From the NCBI GenBank assembly GCA_023442945.1, contig JAEZWW010000115.1:1-61762 (forward strand): a stretch of 61,762 bases of DNA, read 5' to 3'. Shown here piece by piece: positions 51,180-59,352 of the stretch. Made by a program: the position numbers and the translations under genes. This stretch comes from Pseudomonadota bacterium. Its GTDB lineage: Bacteria; Pseudomonadota; Gammaproteobacteria; Burkholderiales; Burkholderiaceae_C. Below the pieces are notes generated by a model. The model worked only from the letters and a program-made list of their open reading frames with translations. It ran no database searches and was not told the origin of the DNA. Numbering within the stretch: the first letter of the stretch is position 1; every line of letters begins with the position of its first letter.

Positions 51180-53321
51180 TCAGTCGGGGATGAAGACCGT
51201 GTTGGCGTTCAACATGGTGATGGCGTCGGCGGCAGCGGGGCGTGCGGCGATCGCGGGCACCTGGGCGGCCGTGATCGGGTCGGCCTTGCCGGGCGTGCCG
51301 CTGCGTGGCGTGGTGCGCACGACCTGGCTGGGCGGCAGGGCTTTGCCGGTCTTGAGCTTGTCGTACACCGCATCCAACGCCCGGTTCAGGTACAGGTGCA
51401 GCGGGACGAAGCGGGTGTCGTAGCCGGGCAGCACGGCGGGCAGACCGATGAAGCCGTCAAAGTGCTGGGCGTTGGTCACTTCGATGTAGCTCAGCTGGCT
51501 GGCCTGGCCTTCGACGCGCTGGTTGAGCGCGTAGTACGGGCGCGAGGTGTGGTTGACCGGCAGCAGCGCGTCGCTGCGGCCATGCACGATCAGGGTCGGC
51601 TTGCCGCGCAGGTTGCCGTTGCGCTGGGTTTCGGCCATGCCGGTTTGCAGGCGTGCGGCCCAGGCATCGCCGCCCGTGACCAGTTCACGCAGGCACAGCG
51701 CGCCGTCCAGGTTCCAGTCGAACTTGCCCGTCTGGGTCAGGCTGAAGAAATCGCGCGTCGGCCCTTGCGCGGCGCGGTTGTTGACCAGGTTCACACCGGC
51801 CGATGGCGGCACGCCGTTGCCGACCGCGGCCATGCTGGCCAGCGCGGCGGGGGCCAACTGGGTCACGCCACCGGTGGCGACCGTGGCAGCGTAGCTGAAG
51901 CCGCACAGGTTGTCGCTGACGCGCGCACGCGCCAGGGCGTTGGCGAAGGTGGTGGCGACGGCGGGGGCGATCTCGAAGGCGGCGTGCGACGGCGACAGCT
52001 CCAGCGACTCGGGCTCCCAACCGTAGTTCATCAGCAGCTGCAGCGCTTCCTCGGCCTGCGTGGCGGTGGTGCTGCTTTGCAGCAGGCCTTCGTCGTGCAG
52101 GGCGGCGCAGCGCCCGCTGGCGATGGGCGCGGCCTTGGCGTCAAACCCGGCGACAAAGGCCGCGGCAAAAGGCGCCTTGGCGATCGACGGCGCCAAGGAC
52201 GCGCAGGCCTGGTACAGGTTGGCGTAGGTGGTGAAGTCGATCAGGTTGCGGCCCACGGTGGGCACGAGGCGGTTGCCGCGGCGCACGGCCACGCCGGCGT
52301 TGGCCGGCATCTCGATCGCTGGCTCAGACACGGCCACGCCGTCGATCAGGCCTTCGCTGTCCAACTCGGCCGCGGCGATGGCGGCACCCCCGCCGTTGGA
52401 CACGCTGGAGGCGATCACCAGCGTGTTGCCGGCGTTGAAGCTGGCCAGGCGCTTGCCGTCCTTGTCGGTTTCACCAAAGCGGTCGTTGATGGCGTAGAGC
52501 GTCAGACGCACCGCGTCGAGGGTGTGGCGGCCCCAGTCCTTTTCGGGGTTCTGGCCCGAATGCGCGTGTTTGAAGGCGTAGCGGTCCGGCGTGGCGGTGT
52601 TGAAGGCCGTCAGTTCAGCGGGCGTCAGGCCGGCGTTGAACTGCGCCTGGTTGCCCGCCGCCGCGGCGCTTGTGCGCGTGCCGTCCACCAGCGGCCCGGT
52701 GTCCTTCATCAAATCGTGCGGTGCACTGCCCGTGCCTTTGTCGGTGTAGGCGACGGCGCAGCCGCGCTTGAGGCCCCATTCGCCGGTCGAGATCGCGCCG
52801 TACACGCCGCGAGAACCGGACGAGGTGGCGGTGACGATGCAGGGGTTCTTGGGGTCGAAGCTGTCGGGCACCTGCGCCATCAGCGTCACGTTCTGGCGGC
52901 CAGTGCCATCGTCGCGCAGGGCGATGTATTCGCTGCCCGCGATCTTGCCAGCGCCTTGCGTCACCTGGCCAGCGGCGGTGACGTTGGGGCCGTACAGCGT
53001 GCCGTAGCCACCGGCGGCCGTGGTGTCCACGATGCCGCGGTAGCTCAGGTAGATCGCCATGCGGCGCAGCTCGGCCGCGGTCGGCTGCAGCGGGTTGGCG
53101 AAGGTCGGTGCCGTGTCGGACTGCAGGCCGCTGGTGCCCAGGCCGGCCGTCAGCAAGTCGTCGCCTTGCCCGTCGTACTTGACCACGCCGACCTTGGCCA
53201 CGCCAGCGGGCAAGGCGTTGGCCGGCGTGCGGCTGTTGTTGTCATCGTCGCCGCCGCCGCAGGCAGACAGCGCGCAGGCCGCGACGACGGCGAGGGCGAG
53301 GGGGTTGAGGCGCAGTTGCAT
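51180..53321 (-). CDS. 3-hydroxybutyrate oligomer hydrolase
   Basis: 713-aa enzyme that hydrolyses 3-hydroxybutyrate oligomers released from the storage polyester PHB. A lipobox-like ALSAC (Cys21) follows the signal region. Family blocks: GVYGAISTGEWGLKRGCAVA, DRYAFKHAHSGQNPEKDWG and the catalytic-serine motif SSVSNGGGAA (Ser308). Normal length for the R. eutropha-type enzyme. It begins 42 bp after livM and may be read from the liv operon. With scoAB it points to a 3HB catabolic route. Confidence 0.92.
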   Translation of the reverse strand: MQLRLNPLALAVVAACALSACGGGDDDNNSRTPANALPAGVAKVGVVKYDGQGDDLLTAGLGTSGLQSDTAPTFANPLQPTAAELRRMAIYLSYRGIVDTTAAGGYGTLYGPNVTAAGQVTQGAGKIAGSEYIALRDDGTGRQNVTLMAQVPDSFDPKNPCIVTATSSGSRGVYGAISTGEWGLKRGCAVAYTDKGTGSAPHDLMKDTGPLVDGTRTSAAAAGNQAQFNAGLTPAELTAFNTATPDRYAFKHAHSGQNPEKDWGRHTLDAVRLTLYAINDRFGETDKDGKRLASFNAGNTLVIASSVSNGGGAAIAAAELDSEGLIDGVAVSEPAIEMPANAGVAVRRGNRLVPTVGRNLIDFTTYANLYQACASLAPSIAKAPFAAAFVAGFDAKAAPIASGRCAALHDEGLLQSSTTATQAEEALQLLMNYGWEPESLELSPSHAAFEIAPAVATTFANALARARVSDNLCGFSYAATVATGGVTQLAPAALASMAAVGNGVPPSAGVNLVNNRAAQGPTRDFFSLTQTGKFDWNLDGALCLRELVTGGDAWAARLQTGMAETQRNGNLRGKPTLIVHGRSDALLPVNHTSRPYYALNQRVEGQASQLSYIEVTNAQHFDGFIGLPAVLPGYDTRFVPLHLYLNRALDAVYDKLKTGKALPPSQVVRTTPRSGTPGKADPITAAQVPAIAARPAAADAITMLNANTVFIPD

Positions 53322-53363
53322 CTTCGGTCTCCTGGTGGTGTTGTGGGGTTGGGGAAGCGTGAT

Positions 53364-54476
53364 TCAGTGACGGGGCTTCAGCGCGGGCGCGGCGCCTTGC
53401 CCGGGCAGGCGGCGCGCGGCGGCGCGGGCGCGCAGCTTGCCGACCACGCCGGTTGGGAAGTAGTAGACGGACAGCACGAACAGCAGGCCCATCCACAGCA
53501 GCCAACGGTCGGGCGAGAGCAGGGCGGACAGCACCGGCACGCTGGCCGTGGCTTCGCTGCCCAGGCGCAGCAAGTCCTGCAGGTAGCTTTGCGCCACCAC
53601 GAACAGCACCGAGCCAATCACCGCGCCGTACATCGTGCCCATGCCGCCGATCACGACGATCAGCAGCACGTCCATCATGATTTCAAACGACAGCGAAGTG
53701 TCCGGCCCGTTGTAGCGCAGCCAGATCGCCAGCATGCAGCCTGCCAGCGTGGCGAACAGGGCGGAGATCACGCTGGACAGCGTGCGGTACACCACCACGC
53801 GGTAGCCAATCGCCTCGGCGCGGAATTCGTTTTCGCGGATCGCCTGCAGCACGCGCCCGAAGGGCGAATTGACGATGCGCAGCAGTGCCAGAAACAGCAC
53901 GACCGCGACCACGAAGAGGCCGTAGTACGTGATGATCTTGCCGTCGATCAGCACGCCGAAGACCTCGGTCTCGAACGGCTCGAAGCTGGGCATCAGCACC
54001 TCGGGCAGCTTGAAGGTCAGCCCGTCCTCGCCACCCGTCCAGTCCGACAGCTGCGAGGCCAGCGTCTGAAACGCCGCCGCCACCGCCAGCGTGATCATGG
54101 CAAAGAAGATCGCCCGCACCCGCAGCGAGAACAAGCCCACTGCCAGCGACAACAACAGCGACAGCACCAGCGCGCCCAGCACGCCCACGGCGATCGCGCC
54201 CCAGGTCGGCCCCATGCGCGTCGTTGCAATCGCAATCCCGTACGCACCGATGCCAAAGAACATGGTGTGCGCAAAACTGACGATGCCCGTGTAGCCCAGC
54301 AGCAGATCAAACGCCGCGACCAGCACGATAAAGATGAGGATCTTGGCCGCCACGTTCAGCGCCTTGACACCCGGAAACAGGAACGGCGCCAGCGCCAGCC
54401 CGATCACGATGGCCAGCAAAATCAGCGTCAGCAGCCGGTTGCGCGGCAGGTCGTTGGAAAAAAGGCGGCTCAGCAT
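53364..54476 (-). CDS. livM: Branched-chain amino acid-type ABC transporter permease LivM
   Basis: 370-aa permease with about ten helices. The LivM core includes DLLLGYTGIVSFAHTMFFG, GVYAI-like GIGAYGIAIAT, and the EAA loop RVLQAIRENEFRAEAIGY. The ATG at 54476 is used; a TTG two codons earlier opens the frame. It is separated from livH by a 360-bp gap full of repeats, and it is last in the K-G-F-H-M order, unlike the usual K-H-M-G-F. Confidence 0.92.
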   Translation of the reverse strand: MLSRLFSNDLPRNRLLTLILLAIVIGLALAPFLFPGVKALNVAAKILIFIVLVAAFDLLLGYTGIVSFAHTMFFGIGAYGIAIATTRMGPTWGAIAVGVLGALVLSLLLSLAVGLFSLRVRAIFFAMITLAVAAAFQTLASQLSDWTGGEDGLTFKLPEVLMPSFEPFETEVFGVLIDGKIITYYGLFVVAVVLFLALLRIVNSPFGRVLQAIRENEFRAEAIGYRVVVYRTLSSVISALFATLAGCMLAIWLRYNGPDTSLSFEIMMDVLLIVVIGGMGTMYGAVIGSVLFVVAQSYLQDLLRLGSEATASVPVLSALLSPDRWLLWMGLLFVLSVYYFPTGVVGKLRARAAARRLPGQGAAPALKPRH

Positions 54477-54497
54477 GTTCAAAGCGAAATCAAGCGC

Positions 54498-54541
54498 TGG
54501 CCAGCGCTGAATCTGCGCGGGCAGCTATCAAATAAGTAATC
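54498..54541 (+). repeat. Dispersed repeat family A, copy 14
   Basis: GGCCAGCGCTGAATCTGCGC, then GGGCAGCTATCAAATAAGTA, between livM and livH. Confidence 0.75.
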
Positions 54542-54646
54542 GACGCGCAACGCGAAGCACAATCCGGCGACGCGTGGGCGACAGAGTCCAGCACCCGGCA
54601 GCGTTGGGTCCTCACGGGGTGCGCCCTTCGCGAGTTGACGTGGCGT

Positions 54647-54816
54647 GCCCCCATCCCAACCTTTCCCCAGAGGGGGGAGGAGCAGGGCCGCGGAGCAGGC
54701 CAGGCCAGCGAACGCGGTTGCCGGACCTGCGCCGGCAACTCGCGTTGTCCCCCCCTCCCGGAGCGCGCAGCGCGAAGAGAGAGGGGGGATGGCGCCGTCA
54801 GGCGACTCAGGGGGGA
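54647..54816. repeat. Dispersed repeat family B, copy 1 (composite)
   Basis: CCCCCATCCCAACCTTTCCC, AGAGGGGGGAGG, then CCCCCTCCCGGAGCGCGCAG and GAGAGAGGGGGGATGGCGCC with GTCAGGCGACTCAGGGGGG. Long imperfect inverted repeat elements sharing parts with copies 2 and 3; all three sit in liv intergenic gaps. The rest of the 54477-54836 gap has no gene. Confidence 0.7.
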
Positions 54817-54836
54817 GTTCCTCATCTCGGGGGAGT

Positions 54837-55817
54837 TCATCGGTTCGCCACTGGATACACACCCTGCGGCCGCCAAAGAAGAACCGCCACCATCAGCGCG
54901 ATGTTCGAAAACAGCGCCACTTTGGGCGCCAGAAAGCCCGTGTAATTGGCCATCAGGCCGACCAGCAAGGCGCCTATCAGCGCGCCGGTGGTGCTGCCCA
55001 GACCGCCGATGATGATGACGATGAAGATCAGGATGTTGACCTGCGCCCCCATCTGCGGCACCACGTTCTGCTGGTACAGGCCCCACATCACGCCGCCCAG
55101 GCCCGCCAGCGCGCTGCCGACCACGAACACGCCCACGAACAGGCGGCGGATGCGGTAGCCGAGCGACTCGACCATCTCGCGGTCCTGCACGCCGGCGCGG
55201 ATCAGCAGGCCGACCTTGGTGCGCGACAGCGTCCAGGCCAGCGCGGTGAAGACGATGGCGCCCACCACCACGGCGACCACGCGGTATTTCTCCACGGCGG
55301 CATCGCCGATCAGCCACGAACCCTGCATGCCCGTGGGCAGCGGCAGCGGGATCTGCTGCGGGCCCCAGATCACCTTGATCAGCTCTTCGCCAATGATCAT
55401 GCCGCCCATGGTGATCAGGATCTGCTTCAGGTGCTGGCCGTACACCGGGCGGACGATGAAGCGCTCAAACGCCAGGCCGATGGCGCCGGCCACCAGCATG
55501 GCGACCACCATCGCCGGCAGCACCGCCAGCAGGTTGCGCCACAGGTCGGCGCTTTGCGTGTAGTCGCCCATCGCGCCCAGCACGCTGGTGGCGACAAACG
55601 CGCCCAGCGCAATGAACACGCCGTGGCCGAAGTTCAGCACGTCCATCAGGCCGAACACCAGCGTCAGGCCCGAGGCGATGATGAAGATGATCATGCCCAT
55701 GGCCAGGCCGGCGACGGTGAGCGTCAGCCAGGTCGACGGCGAGCCGATCAGGGGCAGCGCCACCAGCGCCAGCACGGGCACCAGCAGCAGCGGTTTGTAG
55801 TCGATGTCCAGTTTCAT
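54837..55817 (-). CDS. livH: Branched-chain amino acid-type ABC transporter permease LivH
   Basis: 326-aa permease of the LivH family, about eight helices. Blocks: FIIASGLTLVFGLMDVLNFGHG near the N-terminal third, and the conserved cytoplasmic loop GLLIRAGVQDREMVESLGYRI. The start at 55817 (MKLDIDYKPLLL) was preferred over a long upstream frame that overlaps livF. Works with LivM, LivF, LivG and the receptor LivK. Confidence 0.93.
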   Translation of the reverse strand: MKLDIDYKPLLLVPVLALVALPLIGSPSTWLTLTVAGLAMGMIIFIIASGLTLVFGLMDVLNFGHGVFIALGAFVATSVLGAMGDYTQSADLWRNLLAVLPAMVVAMLVAGAIGLAFERFIVRPVYGQHLKQILITMGGMIIGEELIKVIWGPQQIPLPLPTGMQGSWLIGDAAVEKYRVVAVVVGAIVFTALAWTLSRTKVGLLIRAGVQDREMVESLGYRIRRLFVGVFVVGSALAGLGGVMWGLYQQNVVPQMGAQVNILIFIVIIIGGLGSTTGALIGALLVGLMANYTGFLAPKVALFSNIALMVAVLLWRPQGVYPVANR

Positions 55818-55831
55818 GTCGGTGGTCAGCG

Positions 55832-55876
55832 TGCTATCTTGTGGATAGCTGTCCGCGCAAGTGGCACTAGGGCCAG
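55832..55876 (-). repeat. Dispersed repeat family A, copy 15
   Basis: Minus strand: TGGCCCTAGTGCCACTTGCG, then CGGACAGCTATCC and GATAGC, in the livH-livF gap. Confidence 0.75.
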
Positions 55877-55899
55877 AGCCCGATTTAACTTTAAATCCA

Positions 55900-56625
55900 T
55901 CACAGTGACAGCCCCAGCAGGCGCTGCTGCAGCGCGGTGTCCTCGGCCAGTGCGTGCATGCTGCCGGCGTGCACCACGCGGCCATCGTCCATGACGGCCA
56001 CACTGTCGCCCAGGCGTTTGGCGAAGTGGATGTTCTGCTCCACCAGCAAGATGGTGGTGCCGCTGGCCTTCAACTGCTGGAAGGCGTTGATCATGTTGTT
56101 GATGATGGCCGGCGCCAGGCCCTTGCTGGGCTCGTCCACGATCAGCAGATCGCGCGGCTCGACGATGGCGCGGCTGACGGCCAGCATCTGCTTTTGCCCG
56201 CCCGACAGCTTGCCCGCCGGGTGGTTCCAGAACTTCTCCACCGCCGGGAACAGCTGGAAGATCCACTGCAGGCGCGTGCTGTCGATCTGAGCCGCTGTGC
56301 GCGCACCGCGCGCGGCCAACACCATGTTTTCTTTCACCGTCAGGTCGGCAAAGACGCCCATGTTCTCGGGCACGTAGGCGATGTTCAGCTGCGCTATCTG
56401 CGGCGTGTGCTTTTGGGTGATGTCCTGGCCGTTGAAGGTGATGCGGCCCTGGCTCGCCTGCCACAGACCCATGATGGTGCGCAGCGTGGTCGTCTTGCCC
56501 GCGCCGTTGCGGCCCAGCAGCATGGTCAGCTGCCCGCGCGGCACCACCAAGTCCACGCCGTGCAGGATGTGGTACGCGCCGATGTGGGTGTGCACGCCTT
56601 CCAGCGTGAGCAGGATGTCGCTCAT
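55900..56625 (-). CDS. livF: Branched-chain amino acid-type ABC transporter ATPase LivF
   Basis: 241-aa ABC ATPase. Walker A GRNGAGKTTTLRTIMG, the LivF-typical PENMGVFADLTVKENM, signature LSGGQKQMLAVSRAI and Walker B LLIVDEPSKGLAP are present. It lies between livG and livH. Normal length. Confidence 0.95.
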   Translation of the reverse strand: MSDILLTLEGVHTHIGAYHILHGVDLVVPRGQLTMLLGRNGAGKTTTLRTIMGLWQASQGRITFNGQDITQKHTPQIAQLNIAYVPENMGVFADLTVKENMVLAARGARTAAQIDSTRLQWIFQLFPAVEKFWNHPAGKLSGGQKQMLAVSRAIVEPRDLLIVDEPSKGLAPAIINNMINAFQQLKASGTTILLVEQNIHFAKRLGDSVAVMDDGRVVHAGSMHALAEDTALQQRLLGLSL

Positions 56626-56911
56626 GCGGTGGCTCCGGATGTTTCAGTGGCCGCGGGTATTGCACGGCCGCGCTGGATGGGCGTGGCGTGCGGTCGGGCG
56701 GCCCCCATCCCTGCCTTCCCCCAGAGGGGGAAGGGGTGGAAGACGATGCGCTGCGCACGCGCTGGCTCCCTCCCCCCATGGGGGAGGGCAGGGGTGGGGG
56801 CCCGCCAGCCCCTGATGCACGAATGCGCGACCGCGCCCCGCGCCCCTCGGAGCCGCTTGCGAGAGCCGGCGGAGCCAGCCAAGCCGTTCGCGTTGACCAA
56901 GCCAAGCCGCC
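56626..56911. other. livF-livG gap
   Basis: 286 bp on the transcribed strand between livF and livG. It contains family B repeat copy 2 and otherwise GC-rich sequence without a credible gene. Confidence 0.6.
56702..56800. repeat. Dispersed repeat family B, copy 2
   Basis: CCCCCATCCCTGCCTTCCCC, AGAGGGGGAAGGGG, then CTCCCTCCCCCCATGGGGGA and GGGCAGGGGTGGGGG: two nested G/C-run palindromes, able to form long hairpins. Confidence 0.7.
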
Positions 56912-57685
56912 TCATACCGCCACCTCTTCGTCCTTGCTCACGCCCAGGTAAGCCTCTTGTACGACGGGCGACGCGATCACCTCGGCCGGATCACCGTCGG
57001 CCACCAGCGTGCCGTTGGTCAGCACGATGATGCGGTCGGCCAATTCGCGCACCACGTCCATCTTGTGTTCGACCAGCAGGATGGTTTTGGTCTTGTCTTT
57101 CTTCAATTCGCGGATCAGGTTCAGGATGACCGGCGCCTCGTCGTGGCTCATGCCGGCGGTGGGCTCGTCGAACATGTAGACCTGCGGGTCGAGCGCCATC
57201 AGCAGCGCCACTTCCAGCTTGCGCTGGTCGCCGTGTGGCAGGCTGGCCACGGGCATGTCTTGTTGCGCGTCCATCGACACCGATGCCAGGATCTCGTGCG
57301 CGCGCGCGGTCAGGCGCTGGTGGTCGCTCCAGATGCTGGTCAGGTTCAGGCCGCGGCGGTGCGGGCCGTTCAGCGTCGCTTGCACGGCCAGGCGCACGTT
57401 TTCCAGCACGCTGAGATTGGGGAACAAATTGGTCAGCTGAAACGCGCGGCCGAGGCCGGCGCGTGTGCGCGCTGACGGCGACAGGCGCGACAGGTCGCGC
57501 CCGCCCAAATGCACGCTGCCGGCACTGGCTTTGAGCTGGCCCGAAATCAGATTGAAGTACGTCGTCTTGCCCGCACCGTTGGGGCCGACGATGGCCGTCA
57601 GCGTGCCCGGCTGAAACGCGCAAGTGACCGCGTTCACGGCCACATGGCCGCCAAAGCGAATCGTCAGGTCTTGGGTGGCCAGCAT
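56912..57685 (-). CDS. livG: Branched-chain amino acid-type ABC transporter ATPase LivG
   Basis: 257-aa ABC ATPase. Walker A GPNGAGKTTYFNLISG and Walker B YMFDEPTAGMSHDE are clear. The signature position reads LPHGDQRKLEVALL rather than LSGGQ, which is a known LivG variant. Switch histidine in LLVEHKMDVV. It lies between livK and livF, with a 260-bp repeat-rich gap before it. Confidence 0.94.
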   Translation of the reverse strand: MLATQDLTIRFGGHVAVNAVTCAFQPGTLTAIVGPNGAGKTTYFNLISGQLKASAGSVHLGGRDLSRLSPSARTRAGLGRAFQLTNLFPNLSVLENVRLAVQATLNGPHRRGLNLTSIWSDHQRLTARAHEILASVSMDAQQDMPVASLPHGDQRKLEVALLMALDPQVYMFDEPTAGMSHDEAPVILNLIRELKKDKTKTILLVEHKMDVVRELADRIIVLTNGTLVADGDPAEVIASPVVQEAYLGVSKDEEVAV

Positions 57686-57722
57686 GTCGCCACAAACTCC
57701 TGTTTCAAAGGAAAACCGCCGC

Positions 57723-57764
57723 TGGCCCTAGTGCTATCTGCGCGGCCAGCTATCAAAAACATAG
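57723..57764 (+). repeat. Dispersed repeat family A, copy 16
   Basis: TGGCCCTAGTGCTATCTGCG, then CGGCCAGCTATCAAAAACAT and AG, in the livG-livK gap. Confidence 0.85.
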
Positions 57765-57879
57765 AAATCACAGTGCCCACCGCCGAGGCACAACTGCGGC
57801 CGATAGCCACACCGCCATCCGACGTGCGCGCAACACCCAGCAGCCACCGCGCAAGGGCCGCCCCGCCGCGCCGGTGGCG

Positions 57880-57943
57880 TCCCCCTTCCCGATTCGCCGC
57901 GCGAATCGAGAGAAGGGGAAGGCGCGTCAGCGCCTCAGGGGGA
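57880..57943. repeat. Dispersed repeat family B, copy 3
   Basis: CCCCCTTCCCGATTCGCCGC, GCGAATCGAGAGAAGGGGAA, then GGCGCGTCAGCGCCTCAGGG, ending three bases before the livK stop codon. A perfect GATTCGC/GCGAATC palindrome lies inside, and CCCCTTCCC pairs with its far end. Confidence 0.75.
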
Positions 57944-57945
57944 TG

Positions 57946-59133
57946 TCACCTTTTATTCCGGATCGGCACCTGCATCTCTTCCGGCTTGATCTCGCGCACC
58001 AGCTCCGGCACGCCCCAGGCGAAGGCCGGGTCGTTCTTGATCTTGAAGTGGTACATGCTTTGCATGGCCTGGTGATCGTCCTTGCGGAAGGTCATCTTGC
58101 CCTTGGGCGTGTCAAAGCTCATGCCTTCCATGGTCTTGATGAGCTTGTTGGTGTTGGTATCGCCGCCCGTCGCCTTCAGCGCGGTGACGATCGCCATGGC
58201 GGCGCTGAAGCCGCCCGCGGTGAAGAAGTCCGGCGGTGCCTTGAACTGCTTGTAGTTCATGGCGACCATGGCGTCGTTCACCGGGTTCTTGGGGATGCCG
58301 AAGTAGTAGTAGGTCGCGCCTTCCATGCCGGGGAAGTTCTTGTACGCGGCCATGGCCGGCAGGATGTTGCCGCCCGTGAAGACTTCGATGTTGTAGCGCT
58401 TCTTCAGGTCCTGCGCGGCCAGCGCGTTGAAGGGCGGCGTGCCACCGGCCCAGATCACTTCCACCGCCTTGCGGCCGGGCTTGTCCTTCAGCGCATCGAC
58501 CACGCGCTGGATGCCGGCGGTGAAGTCGGTGGTGTTTTGCGGCAGGTACTCCTCGTGCACGATCTTGGCGTGCTTGAGCGCGTCCTTGAACGCCTTCACG
58601 CCGTCGCGGCCAAAGGCGTAGTCCTGCGCCAGCGTGACGATGGAGACGCCGTCCTTGTCCATGGCGGCGGCGTTGCTGATGGCGTCCTGACTGCTGTTGC
58701 GGCCGGTGCGGAAGATGTATTTGTTCCACTTGTCGCCGGTGATCGAATCGGCCACGGCCGGCTCGACCAGCAGGATCTTCTTGTATTCCTCGGCCACCGG
58801 CAGCATGGCCAGGGCCACGCCGGACGACGTGGGGCCGACGGCCAGGTCCACCTTGTCATCCGCGTAGGCGGCGGCCAGCAGGCTCTTGCCCAAATCGGGC
58901 TTGCCCTGGTCGTCCTTTTCAATCAGGCGGATCTTCTTGCCGTTCACCGTCATCGTGCCGCCGGTGGCGTAGTCCAGGCCCATCTGCAGGCCGGCCGCGG
59001 TCTGTTTGCCGTAGGCCTCCAACGGGCCGGTCTTGCTGTAGATGTGGGCGATCTTGATTTCAGACTGCGCCAGCGCGGGCGAGCCAATGACGGCGGCCAA
59101 AGTGGCCAGGGCGATGAGGTGGCGGCGGTACAT
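57946..59133 (-). CDS. livK: Branched-chain amino acid-type ABC transporter substrate-binding protein
   Basis: 395-aa type I periplasmic receptor. Signal peptide MYRRHLIALATLAAVIGSPA with cleavage after LAQS, then the Leu/Ile/Val-binding fold with SKTGPLEAYGKQTAAGLQMG, VGPTSSGVALA and the middle EYLPQNTTDFTAGIQRV. The ATG at 59133 has GAAGGAG upstream. It is the promoter-proximal gene of a liv operon and has a sigma-54-type element 34 bp upstream. Ligand could be amino acids, amides or aromatic acids, since this family is broad. Confidence 0.92.
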   Translation of the reverse strand: MYRRHLIALATLAAVIGSPALAQSEIKIAHIYSKTGPLEAYGKQTAAGLQMGLDYATGGTMTVNGKKIRLIEKDDQGKPDLGKSLLAAAYADDKVDLAVGPTSSGVALAMLPVAEEYKKILLVEPAVADSITGDKWNKYIFRTGRNSSQDAISNAAAMDKDGVSIVTLAQDYAFGRDGVKAFKDALKHAKIVHEEYLPQNTTDFTAGIQRVVDALKDKPGRKAVEVIWAGGTPPFNALAAQDLKKRYNIEVFTGGNILPAMAAYKNFPGMEGATYYYFGIPKNPVNDAMVAMNYKQFKAPPDFFTAGGFSAAMAIVTALKATGGDTNTNKLIKTMEGMSFDTPKGKMTFRKDDHQAMQSMYHFKIKNDPAFAWGVPELVREIKPEEMQVPIRNKR

Positions 59134-59166
59134 GGACGGGGCTCCTTCGGTTGATTGAACAGGTAT

Positions 59167-59182
59167 TGCACATGGCGTGCCA
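59167..59182 (-). promoter_or_regulatory. Sigma-54 (-24/-12) promoter of the liv operon
   Basis: Minus strand TGGCACG-CCAT-GTGCA. The -24 element TGGCACG is a perfect match and the -12 is one base off TTGCA, with the exact spacing required. It lies 34-49 bases upstream of the livK start codon. Confidence 0.7.
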
Positions 59183-59242
59183 GGCCGTAAGCCTTTGATT
59201 TGCAAGGCTTCGCGGAGCGATGTTCAGAAAATGAATGAAAAA

Positions 59243-59280
59243 CAGACAATTTAACTGTCTGAAAAACAATCGATTGTCTG
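59243..59280. promoter_or_regulatory. Candidate activator binding sites for the liv promoter
   Basis: CAGACA-ATTTAAC-TGTCTG (59243-59261) and ACAATCGATTGT (59266-59277), plus repeated CAGACAAT/ATTGTCTG half-sites. They lie 61-98 bp upstream of the -24 element, the usual distance for sigma-54 enhancer sites, and the activator gene is next door. Confidence 0.6.
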
Positions 59281-59352
59281 AATTCAATTCAGGGTAAACG
59301 CGGCCTGGGCTTCTTGCCTGGCGTAGAGCGCCGGGCTGCGGCGCCGTCCGGC

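Noticed and set aside
51132..54539. Open frame of 1,135 codons on the plus strand, antisense to the oligomer hydrolase and livM
   Set aside because: It is the mirror frame of two well-conserved minus-strand genes, a usual artefact in high-GC DNA. Its composition (Gly/Arg/Val/His-rich) matches no protein family.
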